A stretch of DNA of 64,000 nucleotides from Actinocorallia sp. API 0066 (GCF_020991275.1 NZ_JAJLQY010000001.1:372001-436000), one strand, 5' to 3'; positions 37,268-47,385 are shown, counted from the stretch's first letter. Made by a program: numbers and translations. The notes: generated from the sequence alone by a model not told the origin.

Positions 37268-39339
37268 CACGGCGCGGGCGGCAGGGACTCCCTGAGGAAG
37301 GCGACCTGGAGGTGGAGCAGGTTCTCGGCGACGATCTCCTGGGGCGTCATGTGGGTGACGCCGGACAGCGGGAGCACGGTGTGCGGGCGGCCCGCGGCCA
37401 GCAGGGCGCTGGACAGCCGCAGGGTGTGCGCGGCCACCACGTTGTCGTCGCCGAGGCCGTGGATGAGCATCAGCGGACGCTCCAGGGCCGGGGCGTCGTC
37501 GATCAGGGAGTTGGCCTTGTAGACGTCAGGCTCCTCGCCCGGGTCGCCCAGGTAGCGCTCGGTGTAGTGGGTGTCGTAGAGCGTCCAGTCGGTGACCGGC
37601 GCGCCCGCGACGGCGGCGTGGAACACGTCGGGACGGCGCAGCACGGCCAGCGCGGCGAGGAACCCGCCGAACGACCAGCCGCGGATCGCGACCCGCGAGA
37701 GGTCCAGCGGATACCGCTCGGCGGCCGCGTGCAGCGCCGCGATCTGGTCCGCCAGCACGACGTCGCAGAAGTCGCCGGCGATGGCGCGCTCCCAGCCGGG
37801 GCCGCGCCCCGGCGTGCCCCGGTTGTCCGCGACGATGACCGCGAACCCCTGGTCGGCGAGGTACTGGGCCTCGCAGAAGGCACGGCCCGCCGCCAGCACC
37901 CGCTGCGCGCCCGGCCCGCCGTACGGGTCCACGAGGACGGGCAGCCGCTCCCCGGACGCCGGGTCGAACCCGCTCGGCAGCAGCACCGCCGTCCGGATCG
38001 CGCGGTCGCCCGCCGCGAACAGCTCGACCTTCGGGGTGATCACCGGGGTCTCGGCGTGGTTGGCCACGGTGACGTCGGTGCCGTGCACCCAGGTCCGCGA
38101 GCGCGTCGCCTCCAGCGTGGTGCCGGACAGCACGACGGTGCCGCCGCCCCGCACCGCGCCGAACACGCCCGAGCCCTCGGTGAGCCGGGTCAGGCCCTCG
38201 GGCGTGTACTCCCACACGTGGATCTCGGTGGGCTCCTCCGACGCCGTGAACAGCACCGAGGAGCCGGTGACATCGAGGACGGCCCGCACCTGGAGGCCGG
38301 GCGGCGTGACCGGCTCGCCGCCGACGGTGAGCCGCCGGGTGCCGTCGTCGTCCAGCGTCCAGACGAGCGCGCCGGAGCCGGTGCGCGCGGGCACCCCCGC
38401 GACGATCTCCAGCCACGCCGCGTCGTGCGCGTTGTGCGCCATCCTCGTCTCGCCGTTCAGCGGGTCGACGCCGAGCACGCGCAGGCTGCGCTGGTCGCGG
38501 GTCTGCACCACGATGAGCGGACCGCGCCCGTCCCACAGGGCGGTGACGAGGTACGGGTACATGCCGCGGTCCCAGGAGACCGACGCCTTCTTCTCGCCCT
38601 CGGCCGTGACGATGGTGAGCGACACGATCGCGTTGGGCGTCCCGGCGGCCGGGTAGGCGACCTTCTGGGCGGGCCGCTCCGGATGCGCCGGGTCGGCGAT
38701 GTGCCAGCGCAGCACCGGGGTCTCGTCCACCCGGGCGACGAGCAGGGCGTCGCCGCGCGGCGACCACCAGAAGCCGCGCATCCGGCCCATCTCCTCGGCC
38801 GCGATGAACTCCGCGAGCCCGTAGGAGACCTGCTCGCTCTCCGACCGCGCCACCACGGTGTCCGCGCCCGACGCCACGTCGATGACGTGCAGGGACCTGC
38901 CGCTCACGTAGGCGACGCGGGCGCCCTTCGGGTCCAGCCGGGGGCCGAACACGGGAGTCTCAGCCGGGAGCTGGCGTACCGCGCCGGTGGCCAGGTCCGC
39001 GACGAACAGCTGGCCGCCGAGCGTAAAAGCGGCGGTCCGCACCGCCTCGTCGGTGCTGTAGGCGACGATGCCGCCCGCCGACTCCCTGGCCCGCTCGCGT
39101 CTGGCCCGCTCCTCGGCGGGCAGGTCGCGCTCGTCGATGTCCAGCGCGACCGGATCGGCGAGCAGCCGCTCGGCGCCGGTGGCCGGATCGAGCCGCCACA
39201 GGCAGGTGACGGGGTCGGCGCCGCTCTTGCTCCGCAGGAAGATCACGGACGAGCCGTCCGGGGAGACCGTCACACCCCTGGGCGCGCCAAGGGTGAACCG
39301 CCGGGTCCTGGCGCTCTGTCGCGGAAAGCTCGTCGTCAT
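37267..39339 (-). CDS. S9 prolyl oligopeptidase / dipeptidyl peptidase IV family
   Basis: 690 residues without a signal peptide, so cytoplasmic. The N-terminal 430 residues are DPP IV-like beta-propeller sequence (repeated YVS.., WSPRGDALL). The C-terminal alpha/beta hydrolase has Ser in GWSFGGFL, Asp in HGLGDDNV and His in SGVTHMT, all expected for S9. It would cleave dipeptides or oligopeptides, often after proline. TAGGCT (39352-39347) lies 7 bases before the ATG, so it is probably leaderless. The divergent LysR gene is a possible regulator. Confidence 0.92.
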   Translation of the reverse strand: MTTSFPRQSARTRRFTLGAPRGVTVSPDGSSVIFLRSKSGADPVTCLWRLDPATGAERLLADPVALDIDERDLPAEERARRERARESAGGIVAYSTDEAVRTAAFTLGGQLFVADLATGAVRQLPAETPVFGPRLDPKGARVAYVSGRSLHVIDVASGADTVVARSESEQVSYGLAEFIAAEEMGRMRGFWWSPRGDALLVARVDETPVLRWHIADPAHPERPAQKVAYPAAGTPNAIVSLTIVTAEGEKKASVSWDRGMYPYLVTALWDGRGPLIVVQTRDQRSLRVLGVDPLNGETRMAHNAHDAAWLEIVAGVPARTGSGALVWTLDDDGTRRLTVGGEPVTPPGLQVRAVLDVTGSSVLFTASEEPTEIHVWEYTPEGLTRLTEGSGVFGAVRGGGTVVLSGTTLEATRSRTWVHGTDVTVANHAETPVITPKVELFAAGDRAIRTAVLLPSGFDPASGERLPVLVDPYGGPGAQRVLAAGRAFCEAQYLADQGFAVIVADNRGTPGRGPGWERAIAGDFCDVVLADQIAALHAAAERYPLDLSRVAIRGWSFGGFLAALAVLRRPDVFHAAVAGAPVTDWTLYDTHYTERYLGDPGEEPDVYKANSLIDDAPALERPLMLIHGLGDDNVVAAHTLRLSSALLAAGRPHTVLPLSGVTHMTPQEIVAENLLHLQVAFLRESLPPAP

Positions 39340-39346
39340 GGCCCCA

Positions 39347-39352
39347 AGCCTA
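39347..39352 (-). promoter_or_regulatory. -10 element of the S9 peptidase gene
   Basis: TAGGCT on the minus strand, 7 bases before the ATG with no ribosome binding site. Confidence 0.5.
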
Positions 39353-39433
39353 AGCGTCGCCGCCGACAGTCCGGGTTCCGGCTCCGGCGCGGGCGGCGGC
39401 GCCGCCGGAAAGGCGTGCGGGACAATGGCCGGT

Positions 39434-40372
39434 GTGCAGTTGCAGCAGCTGGCCTACTTCGTCGCGGTGGCGGAGATCCGCCACTTCACGCAGGCGGCCG
39501 AGTCGCTCGGCGTCGCCCAGCCTTCGCTGTCCAAGCAGATCCGGGCGCTGGAGAAGGAGCTGGGCGCGCCGCTGTTCAGCCGGGCGCGCGGCAACATCAC
39601 GCTGACCCCGGCCGGTGACGTGCTGCTGCCGCTGGCCAAGCGCATCCTCGCCGACGTGGACACCGCCCGCCTTGAGGTGCGGGAGCTGGCCGGGCTGGTG
39701 CGCGGCCGGGTGCGGCTGGGCGCGACCCCGTCGCTGTGCGCGGGGCTGCTCGCCGACGCGCTGCGCCGCTTCCACGACGCCTACCCCGGCATCGACCTGA
39801 CCGTCGAGGAGGGCGGCTCACGTGATCTCGTCCGCGACCTGACGCGCGGCCTGCTCGACCTCGCCCTGGTGATCCTGCCTCTGGCCGACGACACGCCGCT
39901 GGTGACGACGCCGATCCTGCGCGAGCACCTCGTCGTCGCGATGCCGTCGGAGCAGCGGCCGCGCCGCCCGTCCATGACCGTCGAGGATCTCCAGGGCCGC
40001 GACCTCGTCATGTTCCGGGTCGGCTACGACCTGCGCGACTCCACGATCGCCGCCTGCCGCGAGGCCGGGTTCGAGCCGCGCTACGCGGTGGAGGGCGGCG
40101 AGATGGACGCGGTGCTGCGGTTCGTCGAGGCGGGCCTGGGCATCGCGGTGGTGCCCAGCATGGTGCTGGCGGGCCGGCCGGGCCTGCGCGGCGTCCCGCT
40201 CACGCCCACCCAGAACGGGACGCCGGGCCTGGAGCGCACGATCGCCATCGCGCACCGCAAGGACGTCGCCCCCACCCACGCGGCCCGCGCCTTCCGCGAG
40301 ACCTTGGAGTCCTACCTTTCGGAGGCCGCCCGCGACGGCTCGCTCCCGCCCGGCGTCCGCCACCTCACCTGA
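39434..40372 (+). CDS. LysR-family transcriptional regulator
   Basis: 312 residues. The chosen GTG gives the typical start MQLQQLAYFVAVAE and lies 7 bases after GACAAT, a -10-like hexamer; an ATG at 39425 inside that hexamer is the alternative. The HTH (HFTQAAESLGVAQPSLSKQI) and a LysR effector-binding domain of normal length are present. It diverges from the S9 peptidase gene with only 94 bases between, the usual LysR-target arrangement. The effector is unknown. Confidence 0.92.
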   Translation: MQLQQLAYFVAVAEIRHFTQAAESLGVAQPSLSKQIRALEKELGAPLFSRARGNITLTPAGDVLLPLAKRILADVDTARLEVRELAGLVRGRVRLGATPSLCAGLLADALRRFHDAYPGIDLTVEEGGSRDLVRDLTRGLLDLALVILPLADDTPLVTTPILREHLVVAMPSEQRPRRPSMTVEDLQGRDLVMFRVGYDLRDSTIAACREAGFEPRYAVEGGEMDAVLRFVEAGLGIAVVPSMVLAGRPGLRGVPLTPTQNGTPGLERTIAIAHRKDVAPTHAARAFRETLESYLSEAARDGSLPPGVRHLT

Positions 40373-40387
40373 CGCCCGACGCCCGCC

Positions 40388-42079
40388 TCAGCGGGTCCAG
40401 GTGGACCAGAGGTCGGCGTAGGAGCCGCCGCGGGCGACGAGCTCGTCGTGGGTGCCGAGTTCGGTGACGCGGCCGTCCTCGACGACGGCGACGCGGTCCG
40501 CGTCGTGCGCGGTGTGCAGCCGGTGCGCGATCGCCACGACCGTCCGGCCGCGCAGGACGGCGCCGAGCGAGCGTTCCAGGGCGCGGGCCGCGCCCGGGTC
40601 GAGCAGGGACGTCGCCTCGTCCAGGACGAGGGTGTGCGGGTCGGCCAGGACGAGTCGGGCCAGCGCCACCTGCTGGGCCTGGGCGGGGGACAGCGTGTGC
40701 CCGCCGGAGCCGACGACCTCGTCGAGGCCGGGGCCCGCCCACCCGACGACGTCGAGGGCGGCGCGCAGCTCTTCGTCGGGGGCGTCCCGGACGAGCGTGA
40801 GGTTCTCCCGCAGCGTCGTCCGGAAGACGTGGTGCTCCTGGGTGACGAGCGCTATCCGGTGCCGCAGCGTGTCCAGGGGGAGGTCCGTCAGCGGGACCTC
40901 GCCGAGCGTCACCCGGCCCGCGCGCGGCCCGTCGATGCCCGCGAGCAGCCTGCCCAGCGTGGACTTGCCCGCGCCGGACGGCCCGACGACGGCGAGGGTC
41001 TCGCCGGGCCGCAGGTCGAGGTCCACCCCGTGCAGCACGTCGCGGTCGGCGTAGGCGTAGCGCACCTCGCGGGCCGAAAGCCGGGCGTCGGAGGGTTCGG
41101 CGCCGGTGGGGGAGCGATCCGGCGGCACGTCCGCGACGCCCAGGAGACGGGCCAGGGAGGCGGCCCCCAGTTGGAACTCGTCGAGCCGCATCAGGAGGAC
41201 GCTCAGCGGATACCCGAGTTGCTGCACGTACAGCGTCGCCGCCGTCACCTGGGCGAGGGAGGCGTGCCCGTCCAGGTAGAGGAACCCGCCGAACAGCAGG
41301 GTGCCGACGACGGGCAGCGCGTAGCTGAGTTCGAGCACGGGGTACCAGCGCTGGCGCAGCCCCAGCGTGTACTTCTCGGCGGTCCAGCTCGCCCGGATGG
41401 CGTCGTCGGCGGCCCGCGCCCGCTGCTCCTCGCGGCCGAGCGCCGCGACGGTCCTGGCGCCGGTGACGGTCTCGGTGAACCCGTCGAGGAGCTGGGCGAA
41501 CCGCTCCTCCTCGGTGAGGTAGCCGCGCAGGGCGCGCCGCAGGTACCAGCGGGTGGACAGCCACAGCAGCGGCACCACCGCGAGCACCGGCAGCAGCAGC
41601 GGCGGCGCGGTGAGCGCGAGCGCCACCCCGGTGAACAGCACGGTGACGGCGGAGACGAGCACCTGCGGGACGGCGTCGCGCACCGCCTCCTCCAGCAGGT
41701 CCACGTCACGGGAGGAGCGGGCGAGCAGGTCGCCCGTCCCGGCCCGCTCGACCGTGGACAGCGGCAGCCGCAGCGCCCGCGCCACGAACTCCTCGCGCAG
41801 GTCGGCGAGCACCCGCTCGCCCAGCGCCGCCGACGCGGCGAACGCGGCGCGCGTCAGCAGCGCCTGGAGCACGACGAACGCGGCGATGGCGGCGGCGACG
41901 GCGTCGATCCGCCGCCCCGGATCGGCGACGAGCTGGGCGAACAGCCACGGCACCGTCAGCCCGGACGCGGTGGCGAGCGCGTGCAGCGCCACCGTCCGCG
42001 CCAGCGGCCCCGGATAGCGCAGCACGAGCCTGCGCGCGTAAGCCTTGACCTGCGCTCCTCTCGCTACAGGCAGCTTCAT
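40388..42079 (-). CDS. ABC exporter half-transporter with functional Walker motifs
   Basis: 563 residues: six-helix exporter domain (to about 320) then an ATPase domain with GPSGAGKST, LVLDEATSLLD and an H-loop (IAHRL). The signature loop reads LSPAQAQQ where LSGGQ is usual. Its partner at 42076 has a good signature but no Walker A. The two should form a heterodimer with one active ATP site, as in TM287/288-type exporters. The genes overlap by 4 bases. Substrate unknown: drug, lipid or peptide. Confidence 0.92.
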   Translation of the reverse strand: MKLPVARGAQVKAYARRLVLRYPGPLARTVALHALATASGLTVPWLFAQLVADPGRRIDAVAAAIAAFVVLQALLTRAAFAASAALGERVLADLREEFVARALRLPLSTVERAGTGDLLARSSRDVDLLEEAVRDAVPQVLVSAVTVLFTGVALALTAPPLLLPVLAVVPLLWLSTRWYLRRALRGYLTEEERFAQLLDGFTETVTGARTVAALGREEQRARAADDAIRASWTAEKYTLGLRQRWYPVLELSYALPVVGTLLFGGFLYLDGHASLAQVTAATLYVQQLGYPLSVLLMRLDEFQLGAASLARLLGVADVPPDRSPTGAEPSDARLSAREVRYAYADRDVLHGVDLDLRPGETLAVVGPSGAGKSTLGRLLAGIDGPRAGRVTLGEVPLTDLPLDTLRHRIALVTQEHHVFRTTLRENLTLVRDAPDEELRAALDVVGWAGPGLDEVVGSGGHTLSPAQAQQVALARLVLADPHTLVLDEATSLLDPGAARALERSLGAVLRGRTVVAIAHRLHTAHDADRVAVVEDGRVTELGTHDELVARGGSYADLWSTWTR

Positions 42080-43755
42080 TCCCGTCCCCTCGTGACGGCG
42101 GCCCGGTAGTCGGGGGCCTCGGCCAGCAGTTCGGTGTGCCCGCCTTCGGCGACGACCTTGCCGCCCCGCACGTGCACCACGTGGTCGGCCTCGGCGAGCA
42201 CCAGCGGGCTCGACGTGAACACCACGGTGGTGCGGCCCGCCCGGTGCGCGGCGAGCCTCCCGGCGATGCGGGCCTCGGTGTGCGCGTCCACCGCGCTGGT
42301 GGGTTCGACGAGCACCAGCACCTCGGGTTCCGCCGCCAGGGCGCGGGCCAGCCTGAGCCGCTGCCGCTGGCCGCCGGAGAACTCACGGCCGGCTTCGGCC
42401 ACCCGCCCCCGGTCGAGGCCGCCCGCCTCGGCCACGACGTCCTCCGCGCACGCGGCCCTGACGGCGGCGGCCCTGCGCGCGGCGTCGTCGCCGGGGAGGA
42501 GTTCGGCCGCCAGCGGCCCGGTGAAGAGGGTGTCCTCGTTGGTCGTGAGCAGGACGCGGCGTCTCAGGCCCGCCAACTCCGGCAGAGGCACCCCGCCGTA
42601 GCAGACGCCGCCGTCGTCGGTGTAGCCGGTGATCCGGTCGGCGAGCGGGCCCGCCTCCGGCCCGGCCACCACCGCGGTCAGCACGCCGGGCCGGACGCGC
42701 AGGCCCGAGCCCTCGTCGGCCAGCTCGCCCCCGGTCGGCGGGAGGGTGCCGGCGCCGGGATGGTCGGGCGTCATGCCCAGGACGTGGCTGACCCGCCGGG
42801 CCGCCACATGGCCCTTGGTGAGCGCGCTGGCCGCCTCGCCGAGCACCCACAGCGGGGTGACGAGGAAGGCCGCGTACCCGTAACACGTCACGAGCTGGCC
42901 CACGGTGATCTGCCCTGAGGCGGCATAGCGGGCGCCCATCCAGGTGACGAGCGTCAGCAGCAGGCCGGGGAACAGCAGCGCCGCCGCGTTCAGCCACGAC
43001 TCGGCCCGGCCCGCCCGCGTCCCGGCCCCGCGCACCCGCTGCGACTCCGCCCGGAACCGCCGTTCGAACAGCTCCTCGCCGCCGATGCCGCGCAGCACCC
43101 GCAGCCCGGCGACGATGTCGGAGGCCGTCGCCGTCATCGTGCCGGTGAGGTCGCGGCGCTCGCTCTGACGGCGGTGGATCGGGGCCAGCAGCGGCCCGCT
43201 CAGCGCCAGCACCAGCGGCACCCCGACCAGCAGGACCAGGCCGAGCCGCACGTCGATGCCCAGCAGCACCACGGTGACGACGACGATCGACAGGGCCGAG
43301 CCGACCGCGCGGCCCGCCACCTCGGAGAGGTCGCCGATCCGCGTCACGTCGTTGGTGCCGACGGCCAGGACCTCGCCCGCGCTGATCCGCCGCGCCAGCG
43401 TGTCGCCGAGCCGCCCGGCCTGCCTGGCGACGAGCTGGACCGTCCGGTAGGCGACGCCCAGCCACGCCGCGACCGAGGCGCGGTGCTCCAGCAGCCGGGC
43501 CACCGCCAGCAGCACGCCGAGCCCGAGCAGCACGGCCGCCCATCGGAGCAGCTCACCGCCCTCCCGCGCGGTGACGCCCTCGTCGATCGCCCGGCCGAGC
43601 GCGGCGGGCATCAGGGCCTGGGCGACCATGCCGCACAGGCTCCACACCGTCACCGCGGCCAGCGCCGGGGCGTGCCGCGCGGCCATCCACGCGAGGAAGC
43701 GCCACGGCCCCCCTTCGGGTGGTTCGCCCGGATCGTCGATCGGCAGCTCGCGCAT
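42076..43755 (-). CDS. ABC exporter half-transporter with a destroyed Walker A
   Basis: 559 residues from the ATG 6 bases after TACGGT (43767-43762). A six-helix exporter domain is clear. In the ATPase domain Walker A reads [10 protein letters not shown] in place of GxxGxGK[ST], and Walker B reads [11 protein letters not shown] with Asp replaced by Val, while the signature FSGGQRQRL is intact. It therefore cannot bind ATP normally, but it supplies the signature that completes the active site of the 40388 partner. Confidence 0.9.
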   Translation of the reverse strand: MRELPIDDPGEPPEGGPWRFLAWMAARHAPALAAVTVWSLCGMVAQALMPAALGRAIDEGVTAREGGELLRWAAVLLGLGVLLAVARLLEHRASVAAWLGVAYRTVQLVARQAGRLGDTLARRISAGEVLAVGTNDVTRIGDLSEVAGRAVGSALSIVVVTVVLLGIDVRLGLVLLVGVPLVLALSGPLLAPIHRRQSERRDLTGTMTATASDIVAGLRVLRGIGGEELFERRFRAESQRVRGAGTRAGRAESWLNAAALLFPGLLLTLVTWMGARYAASGQITVGQLVTCYGYAAFLVTPLWVLGEAASALTKGHVAARRVSHVLGMTPDHPGAGTLPPTGGELADEGSGLRVRPGVLTAVVAGPEAGPLADRITGYTDDGGVCYGGVPLPELAGLRRRVLLTTNEDTLFTGPLAAELLPGDDAARRAAAVRAACAEDVVAEAGGLDRGRVAEAGREFSGGQRQRLRLARALAAEPEVLVLVEPTSAVDAHTEARIAGRLAAHRAGRTTVVFTSSPLVLAEADHVVHVRGGKVVAEGGHTELLAEAPDYRAAVTRGRE

Positions 43756-43761
43756 CCCCCG

Positions 43762-43767
43762 ACCGTA
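43762..43767 (-). promoter_or_regulatory. -10 element of the ABC exporter operon
   Basis: TACGGT on the minus strand, 6 bases before the ATG; a TTGGCG lies 19 bases further upstream. Confidence 0.45.
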
Positions 43768-43914
43768 GGCAGACACCCCGCGAACACGCCAACGATTTTC
43801 CGCGCGACACCCCGTCACCTCACCGTCGGCGCACGGAGATCGTCACCTGGATGTGAGGGTCGGCACGGCCCCTGGTGGGCCGCGCGGGGTCCGGGGATGG
43901 TTACCCTGCTTGGC

Positions 43915-44766
43915 ATGAGCGACCGTCGCATCCTGTTCGTGCACGCCCATCCCGACGACGAGTCGATCGGGACGGGTGCGACCATGGCCCGGTATGCGGC
44001 GGAAGGAGCCCATGTCACCCTCGTCACCTGCACCCTCGGCGAGGAGGGCGAGGTCATCCCGCCCGAGCTGGCCGACCTCGCCGCCGACCGCAGGGACGAG
44101 CTGGGCGCGTACCGGATCAGCGAGCTGGACGCCGCGATGGACGCCCTCGGCGTCACCGACCACAGGTACCTCGGCGGGCCCGGCCGCTGGCGCGACTCCG
44201 GCATGGCCGGGGTGCCGTCCAACGAGCGGTCCGAGGCGTTCTGGCAGGCCGACCCCGACGAGGCCGCCGCCCAGCTGGAGGAGGTCGTCCGGGAGGTCAG
44301 GCCGCAGGTCATGGTCACCTACGACGACAACGGCTACTACGGCCACCCCGACCACATCCAGGCCCACCGGGTGGCCAGGCGCGCCTTCGACAACGCCAAG
44401 GGCACCGACTGGGAGGTCGCGAAGTTCTACGCGACGGCGATGCCCCGCTCGGTGATCGCCCGCTCCGTCGCGGTGCTCCAGGCGGGCGGGCCCTTCCGCG
44501 GCCCCGCCTCCGTCGACGAGGTCGCCTACGGCGTCCCCGACGACCAGGTCACCACCGCCATCGACGCCCGCGCCTACCTGCCGCGCAAGCTCACCGCGTT
44601 GGCCGCGCACCGCACCCAGATCACCGTGGCGGGCTCGCACTTCGCGCTCTCGGACAACGTCGGCCAGCAGGCGTTCGGCGTCGAGTACTACACGCTGCTG
44701 GCCGGGCCGATGGGCCCGCTCGGCCCGGACGGGCGCGAGCACGACCTTTTCGGCGGGATAGCCTGA
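43915..44766 (+). CDS. mshB: MshB, N-acetyl-GlcN-Ins deacetylase of mycothiol biosynthesis
   Basis: 283 residues. The zinc motif AHPDDE (12-17) and the distal HPDH in [11 protein letters not shown] mark the LmbE/PIG-L fold; overall length and the start [18 protein letters not shown] are those of MshB. It removes acetate from GlcNAc-Ins to give GlcN-Ins, to which cysteine is later joined by MshC. The paralogue Mca cannot be excluded outright, but its size and the DUF6113 neighbour favour MshB. TACCCT lies 7 bases before the ATG. Confidence 0.9.
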   Translation: MSDRRILFVHAHPDDESIGTGATMARYAAEGAHVTLVTCTLGEEGEVIPPELADLAADRRDELGAYRISELDAAMDALGVTDHRYLGGPGRWRDSGMAGVPSNERSEAFWQADPDEAAAQLEEVVREVRPQVMVTYDDNGYYGHPDHIQAHRVARRAFDNAKGTDWEVAKFYATAMPRSVIARSVAVLQAGGPFRGPASVDEVAYGVPDDQVTTAIDARAYLPRKLTALAAHRTQITVAGSHFALSDNVGQQAFGVEYYTLLAGPMGPLGPDGREHDLFGGIA

Positions 44767-44772
44767 ACGACC

Positions 44773-45165
44773 GTGGACGGTAGGGGAGGCGCCGCGAAGG
44801 GCGCGCTGTACGGGCTGCTGGCGGTCGGCGGAGCCCTCGTAGGGCTGATCGGGGCCTTCCAGTACAACCGGTCGATCCTGGTGTGCCTCCTGGTAGTGGC
44901 CTTCACGTTCCTCGCCGTGCGGGGCGCGGGCTGGGCCTCGGGCGCGCGGACGGGGGCGCTCGTGCCCGCCGTCGCCTGGGTCGTCACCACCGGCGCGCTG
45001 TCGGTCTCCCGCCCCGAGGGCGACGTGATCGTCACCAACAGCACGGGCGGGCTGCTCTTCCTGTTCGGAGGTGTCGTCGCCGCTCTCGCCGCCGTCCTCC
45101 TCACCCCCGCGAACGCCTCCTTCCTCACCGGACTGCCGTATGACGCCCCCACCAGACCCCGCTGA
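44773..45165 (+). CDS. DUF6113-family membrane protein
   Basis: 130 residues from a GTG 6 bases after the mshB stop, with no ribosome binding site, so translation is probably coupled. Three to four hydrophobic helices (about 8-28, 33-52, 58-76, 92-112). A protein of this type commonly follows mshB in actinobacteria. Function unknown. The 3' end overlaps the next gene by 26 bases. Confidence 0.75.
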   Translation: MDGRGGAAKGALYGLLAVGGALVGLIGAFQYNRSILVCLLVVAFTFLAVRGAGWASGARTGALVPAVAWVVTTGALSVSRPEGDVIVTNSTGGLLFLFGGVVAALAAVLLTPANASFLTGLPYDAPTRPR

Positions 45166-45637
45166 GTTCCGCAGGGTCGTCGGCCGCTTCCCCACCGGCG
45201 TCACCGTCGTCACGACGGTCGCCGACGGGGTGCCGCACGCGATGACCATGAGCGCCTTCACGTCGGTCTCCCTCGACCCCCTCCTCGTGCTGTTCTGCGC
45301 GGAGAAGAAGGCGCGCTTCCACGACACCGTCCTGGCACAGGACACCTGGGCCGTCTCCATCCTCGGTGAAGGCTCCCAGGACGCCTCCGCGTGGTTCGCG
45401 ACGCGGGGGAGGCCCCTGGAGGGGCAGCTCGACCCTTGGGCGCACCACCCCGGCGCGGTGACGGGCGCGCCCATCCTGGACGCGGCCATCGGCGCCCTGG
45501 AGTGCCGGACCCACGCCGTCCACGACGGGGGCGACCACAGCATCGTCCTAGGCGAGGTGCTCGCCGTCAGCGCCCCGGCCGAGGGGGAGCCGCTGCTGTA
45601 CGCGGGCGGCGCCTACCGGACGCTCCACCCCCGCTGA
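45140..45637 (+). CDS. Flavin reductase-like FMN-binding protein
   Basis: 165 residues. The flavin-reductase split-barrel pattern is clear: RRVVGRFPTGVTVVTT at the start, MTMSAFTSVSLDPLLVLFCAEK for flavin binding, and WAVSILG. Members reduce FMN/FAD with NAD(P)H for partner monooxygenases or bind flavin in other oxidoreductases. No monooxygenase is adjacent, so its partner is unknown. Confidence 0.88.
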   Translation: MTPPPDPAEFRRVVGRFPTGVTVVTTVADGVPHAMTMSAFTSVSLDPLLVLFCAEKKARFHDTVLAQDTWAVSILGEGSQDASAWFATRGRPLEGQLDPWAHHPGAVTGAPILDAAIGALECRTHAVHDGGDHSIVLGEVLAVSAPAEGEPLLYAGGAYRTLHPR

Positions 45638-45643
45638 CGCCGC

Positions 45644-46081
45644 CTACAGCGAGTCGATCAGCCTCGACAGCACGATCGACGTCTTCGTCTGCACGATCAT
45701 CCGGTCGGCCCGCAGCCGCTCCAACGTCCGCTCCAGGTGGGTGATGTCGCGCGCGCGCAGGTGCACCAGCGCGTCCGGCTCGCCGCTGACGGTGTAGCAG
45801 GCGACGGCCTCGGGATGGCGGCTCACGCTCGCCCTGATCTGCGCCGCCGACGTGCCGCCCGCGCAGAAGATCTCCACGAACGCCTCGGTCGTCCAGCCGA
45901 GCGCGGCCGGGCTGACCTGGGCGCGGTACCCGGTGATCGCGCCGTCGGCCCGCAGCCTGTCCACCCTGCGCTTCACCGCGGGCGCGGACAGCCCCACCCG
46001 AGCGCCGATCTCCGCGTAGGAGGCGCGGGCGTTCTCGATGAGTGACGCAAGGATGCGCCGGTCGATATCGTCAATTTGCAA
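45644..46081 (-). CDS. Lrp/AsnC-family transcriptional regulator
   Basis: 145 residues from a proposed TTG giving LQIDDIDRRILASLIENAR, the usual Lrp start. The HTH (ASYAEIGARVGLSAPAVKRRVDRL) is followed by the RAM/AsnC effector domain. It is divergent from rocD with 67 bases between and is the likely local regulator of ornithine/arginine catabolism. Two inverted repeats in the gap, one covering the start codon, suggest autoregulation. Confidence 0.88.
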   Translation of the reverse strand: MQIDDIDRRILASLIENARASYAEIGARVGLSAPAVKRRVDRLRADGAITGYRAQVSPAALGWTTEAFVEIFCAGGTSAAQIRASVSRHPEAVACYTVSGEPDALVHLRARDITHLERTLERLRADRMIVQTKTSIVLSRLIDSL

Positions 46082-46114
46082 TGAATTGCCGTTCCGGGTG
46101 CACAATCCGCATTG
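46078..46114. promoter_or_regulatory. Two Lrp-type inverted repeats between lrp and rocD
   Basis: GCAAT-GA-ATTGC (46078-46089) and CAAT-CCGC-ATTG (46103-46114) are centred 25 bases apart. Lrp/AsnC proteins bind weak palindromes in phased arrays. The first dyad covers the TTG start of the regulator. Confidence 0.45.
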
Positions 46115-46135
46115 GAGTGGTCTCCACCGCGAGCC

Positions 46136-46141
46136 TAACCT
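46136..46141 (+). promoter_or_regulatory. -10 element of rocD
   Basis: TAACCT ends 7 bases before the ATG; the gap holds only a weak GAGG. Confidence 0.45.
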
Positions 46142-46148
46142 GAGGTGC

Positions 46149-47339
46149 ATGACCGTCTCCGCCGAACTGCGCACCCTGTCCGACGAGCACGCCGCGCACA
46201 CCTATCATCCCCTGCCGGTCGTGATCGCCACCGCCGAGGGCGTCTGGGTCCACGACGCCGACGGACGCCGTTTCCTGGACATGCTCTCCGCCTATTCGGC
46301 GGTGAACTTCGGGCACCGCAACCCGCGGCTCGTCGCCCGCGCCAAGGAGCAGCTCGACCGCGTCACCCTGGTCAGCCGCGCGTTCGACCACGACCAGTTC
46401 GGCCCGTTCGCGGCGGAGCTGACGGCGCTGTGCCGCAAGGACATGATGCTGCCGATGAACTCCGGCGCCGAGGGCGTCGAGACGGCCATCAAGACGGCGC
46501 GCAAGTGGGGCTACGAGGTCAAGGGCGTGCCCGCCGGGCAGGCCAACGTCATCGTGTTCGCCGGCAACTTCCACGGCCGCACCACGACGATCATCTCCTT
46601 CTCCGACGACCCCGAGGCGCATGAGCACTACGGCCCTTACACGCCCGGCTTCCGCACCGTGCCTTACGGGGACATCGACGCGCTGCGGGCCGCCGTCGAC
46701 GGGTCCACGGTCGCCGTCCTCATCGAGCCGATCCAGGGCGAGGCGGGCGTGAACGTGCCGCCGCCCGGGTTCCTGCGGGCGGTGCGCGAGCTGTGCACCG
46801 AGGCGAACGTGCTCATGATCGACGACGAGATCCAGGCGGGCCTCGGCCGGGCCGGCACCACGTTCGCCGCCGACCACGAGGGCGTCGTCCCGGACGTCTA
46901 CATCCTCGGTAAGGCCCTCGGCGGCGGGATCATGCCCGTCTCCGCGGTTGTGGCCGACCAGGACGTCCTGGGCGTGTTCAAGCCCGGCCAGCACGGTTCC
47001 ACGTTCGGCGGCAACCCGCTGGCCTGCGCGATCGGGCGCGAGGTCGTCACGATCCTCAAGGAGGGGACGTACCAGAAGAACTCCGCCGAACTCGGGGCGT
47101 ACATGCACGAGCGGCTCGCCGGGTTCCCGGGCGTCTCCTACGTCTCGGGACGCGGCCTCTGGGCGGGTCTGCACCTGGACCGGAAGGCACGGCCCGTCTC
47201 CGAACGGCTCATGGAACTCGGCGTCCTGGCCAAGGAGACCCACGAGACGACGATCCGGCTCGCGCCGCCCCTGTCGATCACCCGGGAGGAGCTGGACTGG
47301 GCGCTGGAGCGGGTCGAGCGGGCCCTCGCCGAGCACTGA
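46149..47339 (+). CDS. rocD: Ornithine aminotransferase
   Basis: 396 residues. Class III PLP aminotransferase with the Schiff-base lysine in [13 protein letters not shown] (about 254), [11 protein letters not shown] for the cofactor Asp, and [13 protein letters not shown]. The conserved [14 protein letters not shown] and [13 protein letters not shown] segments are those of ornithine-oxo-acid aminotransferase. It converts ornithine and 2-oxoglutarate to glutamate semialdehyde and glutamate. It is controlled, by context, by the divergent Lrp. Confidence 0.93.
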   Translation: MTVSAELRTLSDEHAAHTYHPLPVVIATAEGVWVHDADGRRFLDMLSAYSAVNFGHRNPRLVARAKEQLDRVTLVSRAFDHDQFGPFAAELTALCRKDMMLPMNSGAEGVETAIKTARKWGYEVKGVPAGQANVIVFAGNFHGRTTTIISFSDDPEAHEHYGPYTPGFRTVPYGDIDALRAAVDGSTVAVLIEPIQGEAGVNVPPPGFLRAVRELCTEANVLMIDDEIQAGLGRAGTTFAADHEGVVPDVYILGKALGGGIMPVSAVVADQDVLGVFKPGQHGSTFGGNPLACAIGREVVTILKEGTYQKNSAELGAYMHERLAGFPGVSYVSGRGLWAGLHLDRKARPVSERLMELGVLAKETHETTIRLAPPLSITREELDWALERVERALAEH

Positions 47340-47341
47340 GG

Positions 47342-47353
47342 TACCCGCGGGTA
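47342..47353. promoter_or_regulatory. Perfect palindrome upstream of rraA
   Basis: TACCCG-CGGGTA lies just after the rocD stop, overlapping the expected -35 region of the rraA promoter whose -10 is TACGAT (47374-47379). Confidence 0.3.
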
Positions 47354-47385
47354 ACCCCCCGGTGGCCACGGCTTACGATGCGGCC

